Below, in pieces: positions 1 to 11,870 of a stretch of DNA of 64,000 bases (the first letter of the stretch is position 1; every line of letters begins with the position of its first letter). Location of the stretch: the NCBI GenBank assembly GCA_034190875.2, contig CM067343.1, positions 26,802,718-26,866,717 on the forward strand. The letters run 5' to 3'. The notes below the pieces were generated by a model. The model was not told the DNA's origin. It saw only the letters and a program-made list of their open reading frames with translations, and did not search any database. The stretch is from Urechis unicinctus (lineage: Eukaryota; Annelida; Polychaeta; Xenopneusta; Urechidae). The translations under genes were made by a program, and so were the position numbers.

Positions 1-479
1 ATTATACCTTTGTTTCAGGAGCAATACGAGTTTCTCTATGAGCTGGCAAAACTCTACATATCTGGCTGTCGTATTTATGACAATATGTAGACCTGCAAAT
101 ACATATCTTTTGATCGTATCCAGACAGTTAATGTACTATGCATCTGTGAGCGCATTATGATTTCTATCAGTTTCATGAATTGGTGTTTCAAAGCTTGGTT
201 GAGCATCGTTGAATATGAACATACTTATATTCTACCACAATCACAGCGCTGCTAACAAGTAGAATGTTTCATTTTTTTAACATATGTTGAACAATGTTCA
301 GTAACATCGAACATAGTTATGGAGCTTATATAGATTAAACATAGTTGTATCATGATACAGTTTATGTGCCTAGCTTATTTGCTGATATACTTTGACAATG
401 TATGAATTGTGCTCAAAACAATGTCTCTGTAATGTACCAGAATAACCCAGGCTTTATAATGTATGCTCATTCACATCAT
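1..479. repeat. Direct repeat copy 1 (same as 2393-2872)
   Basis: These bases match 2393-2872 almost perfectly. The only difference I see is one T inserted near 2768. The block holds an RPTP terminal exon plus its 3' flank. Near-identity over 480 bp that stops exactly at the N gap suggests that the assembler duplicated one locus (or placed two haplotypes), not an old biological duplication. Confidence 0.9.
19..90 (+). pseudogene. Receptor tyrosine phosphatase terminal exon (D2 end), orphan copy
   Basis: A tttcag acceptor is followed by an open frame starting [16 protein letters not shown] and ending at TAG (88-90). This is the C-terminal helix of a tandem-domain receptor PTP and nearly matches the last exon of copy B at 46092-46163 on the other strand. 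The exons that should precede it lie off the window or at 2185-2321. It is probably a remnant of a third or fourth family member. Whether it belongs to an expressed gene cannot be told from here. Confidence 0.75.
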
Positions 480-1259
480 GTAAAAATCTATAACATGTAT
501 GTTTGAAATACAAATTTAACATCGATAGCACGTCAATTACGTAGCAACATGTGTACAAACTGAAAATATTTGGTTCAAGAGCGCATTAACTTAAAAAAAA
601 GGCGTGAATAATCCAAAATCATTTAATCTAATCCATGCATTGCCGTCCGTGTAATGTTCACATGATCAAGAAAATCTTGTTCTTTTCAGAAAACCGCTTG
701 TGTGTAAAATGTTAAATGGTTCGAAATATTATCAATTTGCTCGGTTGTCTTATTCCTAGGTCACATGAGATCTAAAGATTCTTATGTGCGCCGTACGGTC
801 TTGGGATGTGGCCCGTAGGAAGCTTTAATGGAATTATCCCCCACACAGTTTGTTTGTTACATACACTGACAACAAACGTAATGATTTAGATAGACACACG
901 TAACATGTGGTAAATTACAATGTACACACAAATAAAGTCTTTTAGGGTTCAAATGGTTACCGATCATATGTACGCCGCAAGGACACAACTAAATGGCTGT
1001 ATTGTGTCGTTCGAGGCCCGTTCGGAGACTGCGTGGGAGTTGTAAGTGGTCAAGGGGACAGGAACAACCTGCTGACCCATAGATCACACGTAAACAAACG
1101 GGCATGGGCATGCACGGGTGGACGATGGACGCTCCTTTAAGGGTACATAGATCGATATTATATATTTGGCCTATGCTGTCATAGTTTATGCTGTCACAGT
1201 AAATATCATCCCAGTCACAAGAAACCAACAGTTTTCACACTTTGGGATCCACAAAAGAA
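91..1259. other. 3' flank of the PTP remnant, then anonymous non-coding DNA
   Basis: The first 400 bases match, inverted, the 3' flank of RPTP copy B (about 45.7-46.09 kb). From about 480 to 1259 I see no convincing ORF, exon or RNA gene. The 79-codon minus-strand frame at 989-1228 has no domain signature. Confidence 0.5.
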
Positions 1260-2095
1260 TGTATAACTTCGCTAAGAGCGTTCACTATAGCCCAAGCCTG
1301 AGAAAGCAATGTGAAGACGCCATGCAATGATTTGTCATAGCGTTCCATAAAACCACGTGTAATTCTATTCGTGGAAAGCTCTACCAATCAGATGGCTCCA
1401 TGTGCTTTTGCTGATTTCCTAGTATCATAGCCCGATGACGGCGTTGTATTTCATGTAATTTCATAATTCCAACTTAGCTTAGCAACGATATAAACTCTTT
1501 GCCCTAGATATTCGCATGTCCCACCAAATGTTTATGTCTTCCCCGAGCTAGTTCCCTCGATCCAGTAGGTTGTTAACAATCTAATACCACCATCTTGAGC
1601 GCGAACATGAACGATTGAGAAATGTAAACATTGCGGACGCTGTCAGAGGCAATTTGTTTCAACCCGGGCAATTTATCGCTATTTTTAAGCCCGTGTGTCC
1701 GACGTGTTTTGGCAGCGGAAACGACATTATACCGCTATCATCAATGGCAGTGACGTCAGCCCAGTATACTCGAATGCTGTTATCTTTCCCGATTGCAGTG
1801 TATTATAATTAGGAAAGCGATCACCTCAGCGCCACTCGAAGTGAACCCTCTTAGCGTAGCTATAAACTCGTTGATCCTACCCACAACCTATGGTTCGAAT
1901 GTAGTCGCACATAACCGCTTCGCCACATGCACCGCCTCCATACACGTGATTATGAAAGAGTATCTTTAATGAGCTTAATTACAAACTATACTTTAAGAAT
2001 GTACCCCAAAACACTTTACACTCAAAATGGACAGCGATGATGCGAGGAGGGTTTGTAATAGCCCTTCAGCTGGCGATCATTGCATGTTAGTCAGT
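1260..2095. repeat. Dispersed repeat next to a PTP remnant (partner at 55470-56510)
   Basis: The part at 1540-2095 is found inverted at about 55470-56060. The part at 1267-1530 is found in direct orientation at about 56160-56510. Both copies abut a PTP D2 fragment. Landmarks include the gtgaagacgcca and aaccacgtg blocks and the ctagttccctcga block. I recognise no transposase or terminal repeat. The small ORF at 1615-1812 is not preserved as an ORF in the second copy. Confidence 0.7.
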
Positions 2096-2184
2096 ACTAA
2101 GTAAATGTTAAGGCATTTGTAATCAAGGAATAAATCAATTCGTCCTAATTATTTCCATTCATCATACCAGTATTATTTGCTCAG

Positions 2185-2321
2185 GAATGGGGCAGAGAGA
2201 AGCGGACTTTTTGCAACCGCCAGCTTTATGCTTGATGTGTTGAAAGCAGAAAAAGAAAGTGGATGTCATGCTTCCTGCTCGTTACATAACATCCAGACGA
2301 CCCCAAGCTATCAACACCCAG
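2185..2321 (+). pseudogene. RPTP D2 catalytic-loop exon, frameshifted
   Basis: The exon runs from a ctcag acceptor to a ggtaatta donor. It begins [20 protein letters not shown] and resumes with [15 protein letters not shown], the segment of a PTP second domain that follows the HC of the catalytic loop. It is 137 nt long where the family exon is 136 nt. One extra A in the gcagaaaaagaaagt tract breaks the frame. The upstream D2 exon is replaced by the repeat ending near 2095. Homopolymer miscalling could explain the extra base, but the missing upstream exons argue for a true remnant. Confidence 0.8.
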
Positions 2322-2392
2322 GTAATTATATCAGTTAATGTATAATGTTATCAATAGGGTTAAGTACTTAATCCGGATAATGTATTCATTAC

Positions 2393-2872
2393 ATTATACC
2401 TTTGTTTCAGGAGCAATACGAGTTTCTCTATGAGCTGGCAAAACTCTACATATCTGGCTGTCGTATTTATGACAATATGTAGACCTGCAAATACATATCT
2501 TTTGATCGTATCCAGACAGTTAATGTACTATGCATCTGTGAGCGCATTATGATTTCTATCAGTTTCATGAATTGGTGTTTCAAAGCTTGGTTGAGCATCG
2601 TTGAATATGAACATACTTATATTCTACCACAATCACAGCGCTGCTAACAAGTAGAATGTTTCATTTTTTTAACATATGTTGAACAATGTTCAGTAACATC
2701 GAACATAGTTATGGAGCTTATATAGATTAAACATAGTTGTATCATGATACAGTTTATGTGCCTAGCTTTATTTGCTGATATACTTTGACAATGTATGAAT
2801 TGTGCTCAAAACAATGTCTCTGTAATGTACCAGAATAACCCAGGCTTTATAATGTATGCTCATTCACATCAT
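2393..2872. repeat. Direct repeat copy 2 ending at the assembly gap
   Basis: Second copy of bases 1-479. Its right edge coincides with the first N of the gap, the usual signature of an unresolved join. Confidence 0.9.
2411..2482 (+). pseudogene. Receptor tyrosine phosphatase terminal exon, second copy
   Basis: Identical in reading to the exon at 19-90: cag acceptor, [16 protein letters not shown], stop TAG. It lies 89 bases downstream of the D2 loop exon at 2185-2321, matching the intron spacing in copy B, so these two exons belong to the same remnant. Confidence 0.78.
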
Positions 2873-2972
2873 NNNNNNNNNNNNNNNNNNNNNNNNNNNN
2901 NNNNNNNNNNNNNNNNNNNNNNNNNNNNNNNNNNNNNNNNNNNNNNNNNNNNNNNNNNNNNNNNNNNNNNNN
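2873..2972. other. Assembly gap, 100 N
   Basis: Exactly 100 Ns, a conventional placeholder for a gap of unknown length. Short reading frames crossing it have no meaning. Confidence 0.99.
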
Positions 2973-4109
2973 ATTAACTCTGGAAGACTCACTGGCTCCT
3001 TTCTACATGGCAATTTGGGTGTCGTTATACATTTTTCAGGCTTAAACAAAGATGGCAAGCTGCCCTCTACCAGTGTCTGTTACTCAGTGTGCTCTGAAAC
3101 AAAAATCTTGGAAGAATAAATACCCAAAACAATTTTCTTACATGTCATATATTAAGTGGCCTATGAACTGCATGGAACGACAATCCCCTACACTTCTCTG
3201 AGGAAGCATTCCACAATAGTACACTACATCTTCTGCAAATAGAATCAAATAATGATTTCAATTTATGATATGAGTAGTGTAATGCAGCTCTAGGTGGGTG
3301 GGATGCATCACTGATTTAGAATGCTGTTGCTAAATATGATCCTTCAAAATTTGCAATCTGAGAATCTGACCATGATTACAATTGCACTTTTTTTAACCGA
3401 TTATAGTAATAAGTAATTGGGTTCATAATAAATCTAATCTATAATATAATTGGGCAATCCTATCCAATCCATGGTATTGGCTACTCATTCAAGGATACGA
3501 TCACCTAGCCGTGCACGACGAGGCTACGATCACCCATACATATAGCTGTACATAGTTTAATGTGCGTTACCCATACATAGCGATTACAGCCCATCCCATT
3601 ATAATTTGGTTGTATTGCCATTGGTAAATGAAATATTAATTCCCATGTTTACGCCATGCTAGACAGAGCCCTACAAACATTGACTCGAGTCCCTTAATTT
3701 ATTGCGGGAAACGCCCCCATCATGGAATGTATCGGTATGGTTTCTTTTAAAATAAATATGTTTCAAATGCTTTTGGTGGCAAAATAATTTAAATGTGAAA
3801 CTAGAAATTACTCACAAGTGTTTTTAAAGATCAAGATGAACACAGACCTCTAAAGAACGACGATACAAAAAGGTAAACAACGTGCAGACGATCTTGTCAT
3901 TGTCAGATCATAGCAACCAAGACACCGGAAGTAATGAACCTTAACTCGCGCCAAAGTCTCGTCGCCATAACATAACCGCGAGAAAGCACGAGTTATTCAT
4001 CCGTCTACTATCATCTATGGTGGATACGCCTGAGTTCGCGGACTCAGCTTAGCACGCCGACTCAAGTTAAGACGACTCAAGTTAAGATTCTTTATGGATA
4101 CGGCCCCTG
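2973..4109. other. Non-coding; possible DNA-transposon end near 4015-4107
   Basis: No supported exon. At 4068-4098 there is a short doubled motif (gactcaagttaag), followed by ttatggatacggcccc. Read on the minus strand that begins ggggccgtatccataaa, which resembles the ends of non-autonomous DNA transposons common in invertebrates. I did not find a partner end, so the transposon reading is tentative. Confidence 0.3.
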
Positions 4110-4500
4110 GTCAATTCAGTCCTTTGAATGAAGTCGATATCTGTTCACAGTAACCTACGTCTTCACAATTGCCTCAATAACAAGGTTTTAATATCAGTAC
4201 CTGTGGAGCTAATTTAATCATTGGCCTAGTGACGTGTGCTGCCGTAATTCCAAAGCATAGACGCGGACACTTCAAATTTCATGGTACTATTTCGTAAATA
4301 CATCATGGTTACATATTCATTCGAATGTGAATATTAGAAGAATTAAAAATGACGATGAATTTATTGATATTCAAATGATTATTAATGTAACAGCTGATCT
4401 GCATTGGCTGTGTTTTTTTTGTGCTCACACGCATGTGATCAATCACAAACACAAGCATTCTTTAAGATATAAGCCCTACATAGATAACAGATCAATTTAA
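4110..4500 (-). repeat. Interspersed repeat family F1, inverted copy
   Basis: The reverse complement matches about 9400-9790. Shared blocks include cacttggccagtgatcaaat-like, ggtactgatattcaa-like and agggcttatatct. Its end (4110-4150) recurs at 57718-57756. Further partial copies lie at 7310-7600 and 18690-18800. No coding capacity is visible. Confidence 0.65.
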
Positions 4501-4603
4501 AGCTTAGCGATTGCAGCAATATTAGTCTCTGTATGTCGAATGATGCCACGCTCACCGTCCTTTTATCCAGATCTTGTCATTTATATGTGCGCAAGAGTAT
4601 ATA

Positions 4604-5440
4604 ACGATTGTAGAGTCAAATAGACATATGCAAATGTGAATGACAGGTGGGGTTTGCCTCACTCTGTAGTGTCACTGATGACGATATTGATCCCCATAGA
4701 AACTAGAAACAGCCTTTACACTTACAACCATCGAATAGTCTTCAACGACGGATCAAGCATTGAGGTACTTATATCCTTACAGTACTTACAGCCTCATGTA
4801 ATCGTAGGTTCATGGTATTCCTAGCGAGCGTTGCAACACGAGTTGTACGTAAGAATGAGCTACAGAATATTAAGACTTCCTTAGCAGCAGAATCATGCCA
4901 TGTGATATAGTTATACCGAAAATAAAACTATTCGTTTTCTTGAGCGACGGGCGATTGTACAGTATTGTTTTTCATTTTTATGTGTATTGTCCAGGCCTGG
5001 GTTTTTATCTTGGTTATCTTGTCCAAGAAATGCATAACTGCACACCAGAAAATGTCACTTACGCTAAATCCAAACTCTCCTGTAATACCATCAGGCCATG
5101 CTGTATAGTTTAATCGGAATTTTGAAGCATTTTATCTGAATTATAGCCATATCGCTGGTCAAGCATGACAGAAAAATGATAATGTGGCATATGAGCAATC
5201 CGGAAGAATACAGTTCAAAAATCTCCGCGGAGATGAAATGTGGAATAAAATTAGATATGCCGCAAGGAGGCGACCAGACGCGTGCCTGCTTGAAAGTAGC
5301 ATTCTGGCAATATTATGTAGATTCTGCAATTGTTAAAAGGCAAGACCCTGACAAAACTTCTTCGAATTGTCGCGTTTTATATGCTAGAGCCAGATATGCT
5401 AAAACAAATTCTAGTGGATTAATCTAAAGTGGTGGACAAA
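4604..5440. repeat. Duplicated segment, left copy (partner 57763-58640)
   Basis: Collinear with 57763-58640 at high identity over more than 800 bp on the same strand. Three short + frames are kept in both copies: 4636-4824, 4895-5113 and 5176-5427. The third ends at the same stop in both copies although the copies differ by a 9-base, frame-preserving indel. On the minus strand both copies also keep a frame reading TAWPDGITGEFGFS before a gtaagt. I cannot say which strand, if either, is coding. The domain is not one I recognise. Confidence 0.6.
5176..5427 (+). CDS. Anonymous short ORF, conserved in a duplicate
   Basis: An 83-codon frame starting MIMWHMSNPEEYSSKISAEM. The copy at 58364-58618 keeps the frame and stop, with mostly conservative changes and one three-codon indel. 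It is lysine-rich and hydrophilic, with no signal peptide or membrane segment. It could be an exon or an old transposon fragment. No splice context was established. Confidence 0.3.
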   Translation: MIMWHMSNPEEYSSKISAEMKCGIKLDMPQGGDQTRACLKVAFWQYYVDSAIVKRQDPDKTSSNCRVLYARARYAKTNSSGLI

Positions 5441-5637
5441 AAGCACTCGTTGCGATAAATCTAGGCGATAAACATATGTCACAACTTACCGTTAACATTG
5501 ATTTGTTTAGCGTCGCCAAACATGAAACCAGCAATAAGATTTAGGCAGCGGTTACATATGTTAATTTAGACAGTGTCATACTATATGAGTAGGCAAGGGG
5601 ACGCTGTGCTTTTGACAATGATGTGTTACTATACGAA

Positions 5638-6324
<687 letters not shown>

Positions 6325-7309
6325 GAGTAAATCATGCGCGTTTATCAACATTTACCTTGGGGTGTAGTTTAAGGACAATTGAGATGCATCTCATTCGTTT
6401 GGTATATTATTCTGTATGCTGTGCCATCGTCGATTCGAGGGAACGAGATGCTGTCATGCAATCTCCTCTCGGCATAAATGTACGATTGCAAAAGTCTTTT
6501 GGGTTAAATACGATTACGTTTATTGAAATATATCCATATGACTTAAGAGTGTTACTGACCTGTTTATATCCGCGAAACAATAGGAGAAAATACTAGAGCA
6601 ACAATGCTGTTGACTGCCTCACATATAGTCATAGGAGTTGGTTTAGTAACTTGCTACAGGCACAAACCGCACACCGTCCGTGTTAAGGTATACATGATAC
6701 AGGGACTTTATGCGTAGGAAGATATTCCTGGAAGTTTTCGTCACGAATTCTAGAAATAGTTATATTTTGCACCATATGTCACATGGCGTGTCTGCTATAT
6801 CAGTCGACATACAATTGTTTTGTCGATTGTAATCGATTGCACTCTTGCCAGCAAAATTATTATTCGCCGAAACGCAATTTGATTCGCTTTTATTATCGTA
6901 TTTCCATGGGATATTGCTGATATTGGAAACAATGACCGTGCATAAGCTGGTGTATATGAATTTTCTGCATGAATAACTTGTTATCTTTCAAAATAACACC
7001 GCCAATATCTGACTGATTTTCCATGAAAACGAATGGCATATAAGTTGTCTTTCGGTGAAATGTATGACAGAGAGTGATTGCTGTTGTTTTAACGTTGACT
7101 GCTGTGGATAGCTTGCATCGGTCTGCAGACTTTGTGGTATGCGTGATGGTATGCTCTGTGACGCTAACAAAGACAAATCAAGGTAGTTCTTTTATTATCT
7201 TCATGTGATTAGCATTTCACTTTATTGTATATTTACAATATGATAACATTAAAGTATCAAAGAATTAATAACGCGCTCATTGAGTAGTAACATGCCTCAA
7301 AGTAAGGTA
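6325..7309. other. Non-coding, no recognisable feature
   Basis: Frames at 6165-6596 and 6988-7176 have no domain signal; the first is mostly the AT repeat. Confidence 0.5.
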
Positions 7310-7600
7310 ACACCTATCACTTGGCCAGTTTTTATATTTGTTTCCATGGTACTGATATTAACACCTAAAAACTTGGCAATCGTAAAGTCGCAAGTTCTTG
7401 TTAACCTGAATTGAATTATTTCAAGGGGATTAATAAACCCTGAGAAACGTGAGCTTTCACATAATATATTCAAGGCTGGTCATCACTATTAACACTTTGC
7501 CAACAAACGCAACTGAGGCGACCACTTTCACTTGACTGTGAGATCATCGATGGTAGCTTAGCCTTAACATTATGTAATTACTGTAAATGCTATTTTGCAT
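7310..7600 (+). repeat. Interspersed repeat family F1, partial copy
   Basis: Shares with 9655-9990 the order cacttggccag, ggtactgatatt, gtcgcaagttc, then tgtgagatcatc and gtaattactgtaaat. Diverged, no ORF. Confidence 0.55.
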
Positions 7601-9399
7601 GTTCATTCAACATACACTCCTTTTTGATTTTAAATGATTAAAGACCTACATATAAGGAAGATTCTTAATCAACTTCATGGGAGCATGTATTTGAAGAATA
7701 GTCATTTGGGACCATTAATATACGTTAAGTATCTCATTGATAAACTTGGTGTATTGATATCAACAGAATAAACAAAACTACACGAATGTAGAACATTCCA
7801 TCATATCAGAACAGAACCTCAGCCATATCTGCCACACAGCCAACAAGCTCATCTTGTTCCAGATCGTTTAAGTTCATTATATGACAAAAACCTCTATCAC
7901 ATGATTTGATTTACAGTGATTTCCATCAGCAATTGACTATTACTTGGAGTTAAAGCATTTCAAGTCTGTATCCTTAGAATAACATAGAGTTGACATTCAA
8001 ACAGTTCTGTGAACTGACTGAAGGTATCTTGGCTGGTAAACGATTTAATGGGGTCACACCGCTACTTTTTAGTCATTCACCTTAACTCGCATAATCTTTC
8101 CACGGTCAGCTATCGCAGCCATTGGTTTAATCTCAGTTAGCCCCTTGAAAAGTGCACATGGTACATGTGTGTCAACCAATCAAACGAACAAAGCCGATAG
8201 GCAACGTCATGGATCTCTTTTTCCATTTGTATATTTTATTAGCTAAAAAAAGGTACCTTTTCTTTATGACATTAAAATGGCTTTACAAAAAACCAATAAC
8301 ATAGAACTTCCAACAAGTAATTGCTGAACAACAAGAGCCGGCTCAATGATTATCGTTATCCTGCATTGAGGTAATGTTGCAATAGGACGGAGTGCTTCAT
8401 TTGTCTTACGTTATCACCGGTATGTCACATGACTGGCGGTTTACTGGCAGACTTCCATTTCATTATGTCCCTATGAGACTTTATTTGAATGTTAGATACC
8501 TGTTGTGGAAACGCATCGAGGAAATGGAATCTAATTACCATGGGTAATCTATTTTGTATTTTGGTTTCCATATTGATTTCAATAGTTTTGTCTGTGCTAT
8601 CCACGTCTGCCATGTCGTTTGGAATTGAATTTCCACAATGGCCAATTTGTTATAAACGTACATCACCTACCATATAGATGTCGTTATTGTCGGTGATTAT
8701 CTTACATAAAGAACACGGAGGAGGTTTGATGCTACTCTTTTCGGCAGCTAAACATAACAAAATGTCAACTTAACCGAACCAATAATGGAAGGAGAAATCA
8801 CACCATGTTTAATCCTAATAAAGTAGCATCAGATTACTCACATATTGACTAAGCTGCATTGCATATCGCCTGACGGTCAGTTACGTCTGTAAGGATCATT
8901 GCCATAGTAAAACATGCTGATGTCTCGCATAAGCACAGTATGAAAGTTTAACTTGCGTCAGCTAGCGGCTGATGGTAAGGCAAGGATTACGGCGGGGTTT
9001 TGCGGAGGGCGACATTAACAGATGTATTTAACAGCCTCGCACTCTGTCTGCTTGGTTAGAATTGTAAAGCTTCCGGGTACGATATTTTCTGTTCCTCTCA
9101 TGCGTTGCCAGTGACTTATCGATTATTTAAATCCGCAGGCTTAACCTAACAACAAGATTGACCCTTTTGTTACTCTAGTGACAATCAATATTAGTGTCGT
9201 TAATCAGCAGCAAGTTGGTCAACATGGGCATTACAGTTTGCAAGGTCGTCGCCCAAACGACCAAGGCTGCCTTCGAGGCCACAATTTGATGTTACTGTCA
9301 CGTATGCCGGACGGGATTTGGGTGGTCACGGCTGAGATCAGGGCGGAGTGATGGAGGATATCGTGACAAGGTTCAGTCGCTAGGCTTTCAACTCACATG
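7601..9399. other. Non-coding, no recognisable gene
   Basis: The paired frames at 8425-8613 (-) and 8489-8677 (+) overlap each other. The + one is hydrophobic but lacks any splice or homology support. Confidence 0.45.
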
Positions 9400-9990
9400 T
9401 TATTGATGTAGGGCTTATATCTATTGGACGACATGTGATTGTGCTTGATGACATACGTGTTAACAAAAAAAAGGGATAATCAACGCAGCTCAGCATTTAC
9501 ATAGATAATTATTTTAATATTAATGAATCCATCATGTTTTTTTAATTCGCCTGATATTCACATTCGAATGTATATGTAATCATGATGCATTTACGAAATA
9601 GTACCATGACATTTGAAGTGTCTGTGTTCAGCCTTTGAATTACGGAAGTACACGTCACTTGGCCAGTGATCAAATTGGCTCCAAAGGTACTGATATTCAA
9701 ACCTTATTACTGTGGCAATTGTGAAGTCGCAGGTTCCTGTGAACAGATAACGACCTCATTCAAAGGACTGAACTGGCCAGGAAACGCAATTTCCCACATC
9801 ATCCGTATTTTGTATCCAGACCCGGTCTTCATTGGCATCACAATACAACATCCACAAGAGAGGTGACTCTTACGACATGAATGTGAGATCATCAATAATT
9901 ACACAGCCATGCATGGTAATTTAGTCTAATCTGATAGTTTGGCTTTACCTTCATGACATTTCTGTAAATATTCTTTCCCAGCTGTTAACT
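9400..9990 (+). repeat. Interspersed repeat family F1, longest copy
   Basis: Inverted relative to 4110-4500 and sharing its tail with 7310-7600. The block at 9760-9870 also matches 57640-57720 in reverse complement. Frames at 9666-9866 and 9707-9895 lie inside the repeat and are not kept in the other copies. Confidence 0.65.
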
Positions 9991-11670
9991 TAAAAGGCAG
10001 TGTAATGTACATTGGACAGTTTATTCACCATATACAAATATGAAATAAACCTCAATTTGAAAATAGCAATCTTTGTACAAAATGATTATGTTGTTAATGG
10101 GACTTGCGTTAGACGCCTTCAGAGCTGTAAAACTTGATTATAATTTGCTTGCATTCATTTCACCAAACAAGGTGAGGCAACAAATTATAGTATGGTCCAT
10201 AAAACTGTAGCATGCTATATACCAGTTGTCAACTATGTTTCAGTCCGAACTCAAAACGTGTCAGTGTGAAATATAATGCACGCAACTCGTGAAATCATTA
10301 CCGCACATATCGCGTGGGTTAAATTTATCACCCGCTATAGTATTATCAACAAAGCTACATTACTATTTAAGGTGATAGTCGATGTATCACTGATTCGCAG
10401 CATGCAACTATAACAAAAGGGCCCAATCTGTATCTCTAACGGTTTTTAGAAAGAAGCACCAGACCGCAGCAGGCGCTATCACACGGTGGCAGAGTAGTGC
10501 TTGTTTGTACGAGGGATGATATTGATACCACAAATAAAGCATCAAGCAATCGCATCACAATTACCTTGACAACAACTGAGCATTTCTCAAATTCCACCGT
10601 ATGACTGGTTTATGTGGGTGTGTGTGTTGGTGGGGGGGGAAGCGTGATTGTCTTCAAACATAGGTGATGGAAGCTCAAAACAAATGACTACATGGCCAGA
10701 CATCTTGTTATTAAGTTTCTTTGCCGTGTCACAAGACACATCTCTGAGCTGTTTGTATATACATAACTCAATTTCACCGAGGGTATATCTCAACCTGCCG
10801 TAGCTGTAATACAAATGTCGATTGTTAAGTTTTGGGCTTTGCGTCATATTAAGTGATCATAATGGTCAAACGCTATTTTTTTATATCTCGCGGCAAGCAC
10901 ACGAAGGCCACATTTAACCTATTTTATGACAGACCATTCACAACAGTCCCTGTCGAATCAGCCAATGTACATGCACCCTGCTTACATGGCATTTCTCTTG
11001 AATCGTTTGAGAGCCTGTGCTCTCTCCGGATGGTAAGTCAAAATTAAGAAAGGGCGATGAATGTGGCAAAAAGTTGGCTAATGGACGCATCAATATGTGG
11101 CCATATATGTCCACCAAGATTGCACTTAGAGTCACATCAAAGAGTACGGCTTAATGAAATGGTATGACGAAACGCCGACATTGCTACAATAGTTCATTTT
11201 CTATACACAGACATAGTAATAACGATGATATATGCTTTTATGGTGATGTACAGGATAGTAAACTGCATTTACGGACAATAAAGCGAAATGGTAACGCACA
11301 TTTAATTCCAAAATTACCCAATTGACTTGCAGGTTTATTTGCAAATTATAAATGGGAACGTTTGTTTAGCAATATGAATGAGATTTATTTACCGGAAAGC
11401 TTTTAAATAATCAGCACAAATATCCGAGTAACTGCAACATACCATCTTTTCATGTACCACATATACTATTCTTTGATGCTTGTATGCTGCTCCAAAGTGT
11501 CAGCGGAATGCAACTTGATTCTAAATAAGGCACGTAGTGTCTTATGAAGAAATATCAATCTACAAACAGCGATCCGTTGCTTGAGTGCCGCATGGGAAAA
11601 TGGCTTTATAATATTCAGTCTTGTGTTGACGTTTCGTATTGAAAACCAGAGTCAAGTTCAGGTTTTCATC
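9991..11670. other. Non-coding, no recognisable gene
   Basis: Only short frames (for example 10587-10847 -, 10853-11047 +) without domain or splice support. Confidence 0.45.
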
Positions 11671-11870
11671 ATTACCTGCGATGGTGTAAGTTCTTCATTA
11701 ATTGCGATGGTGTTAGTGCTTCGTTACTTGCAACGATGTGAGTGCTTCATTGCCTCCGATGGTGTGAGTGCCTCATTACCGGCGAAGGTGTGTGTTGCAT
11801 TACATATGATGGTATGAGTGATTCATTACCTGCAATAGTGTGATTGTTGCGTTATCTGCGATGGTGCGGG
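11671..11870. repeat. 26-bp minisatellite, about eight copies
   Basis: Consensus near attacctgcgatggtgtgag followed by tgcttc. Successive units start at about 26-base intervals, with one 24-base unit and roughly 15-25 percent divergence between units. The reading frame at 11581-11817 is produced by this repeat. Confidence 0.88.

Noticed and set aside
2795..3119. Frames crossing the N gap
   Set aside because: They consist largely of undetermined residues.
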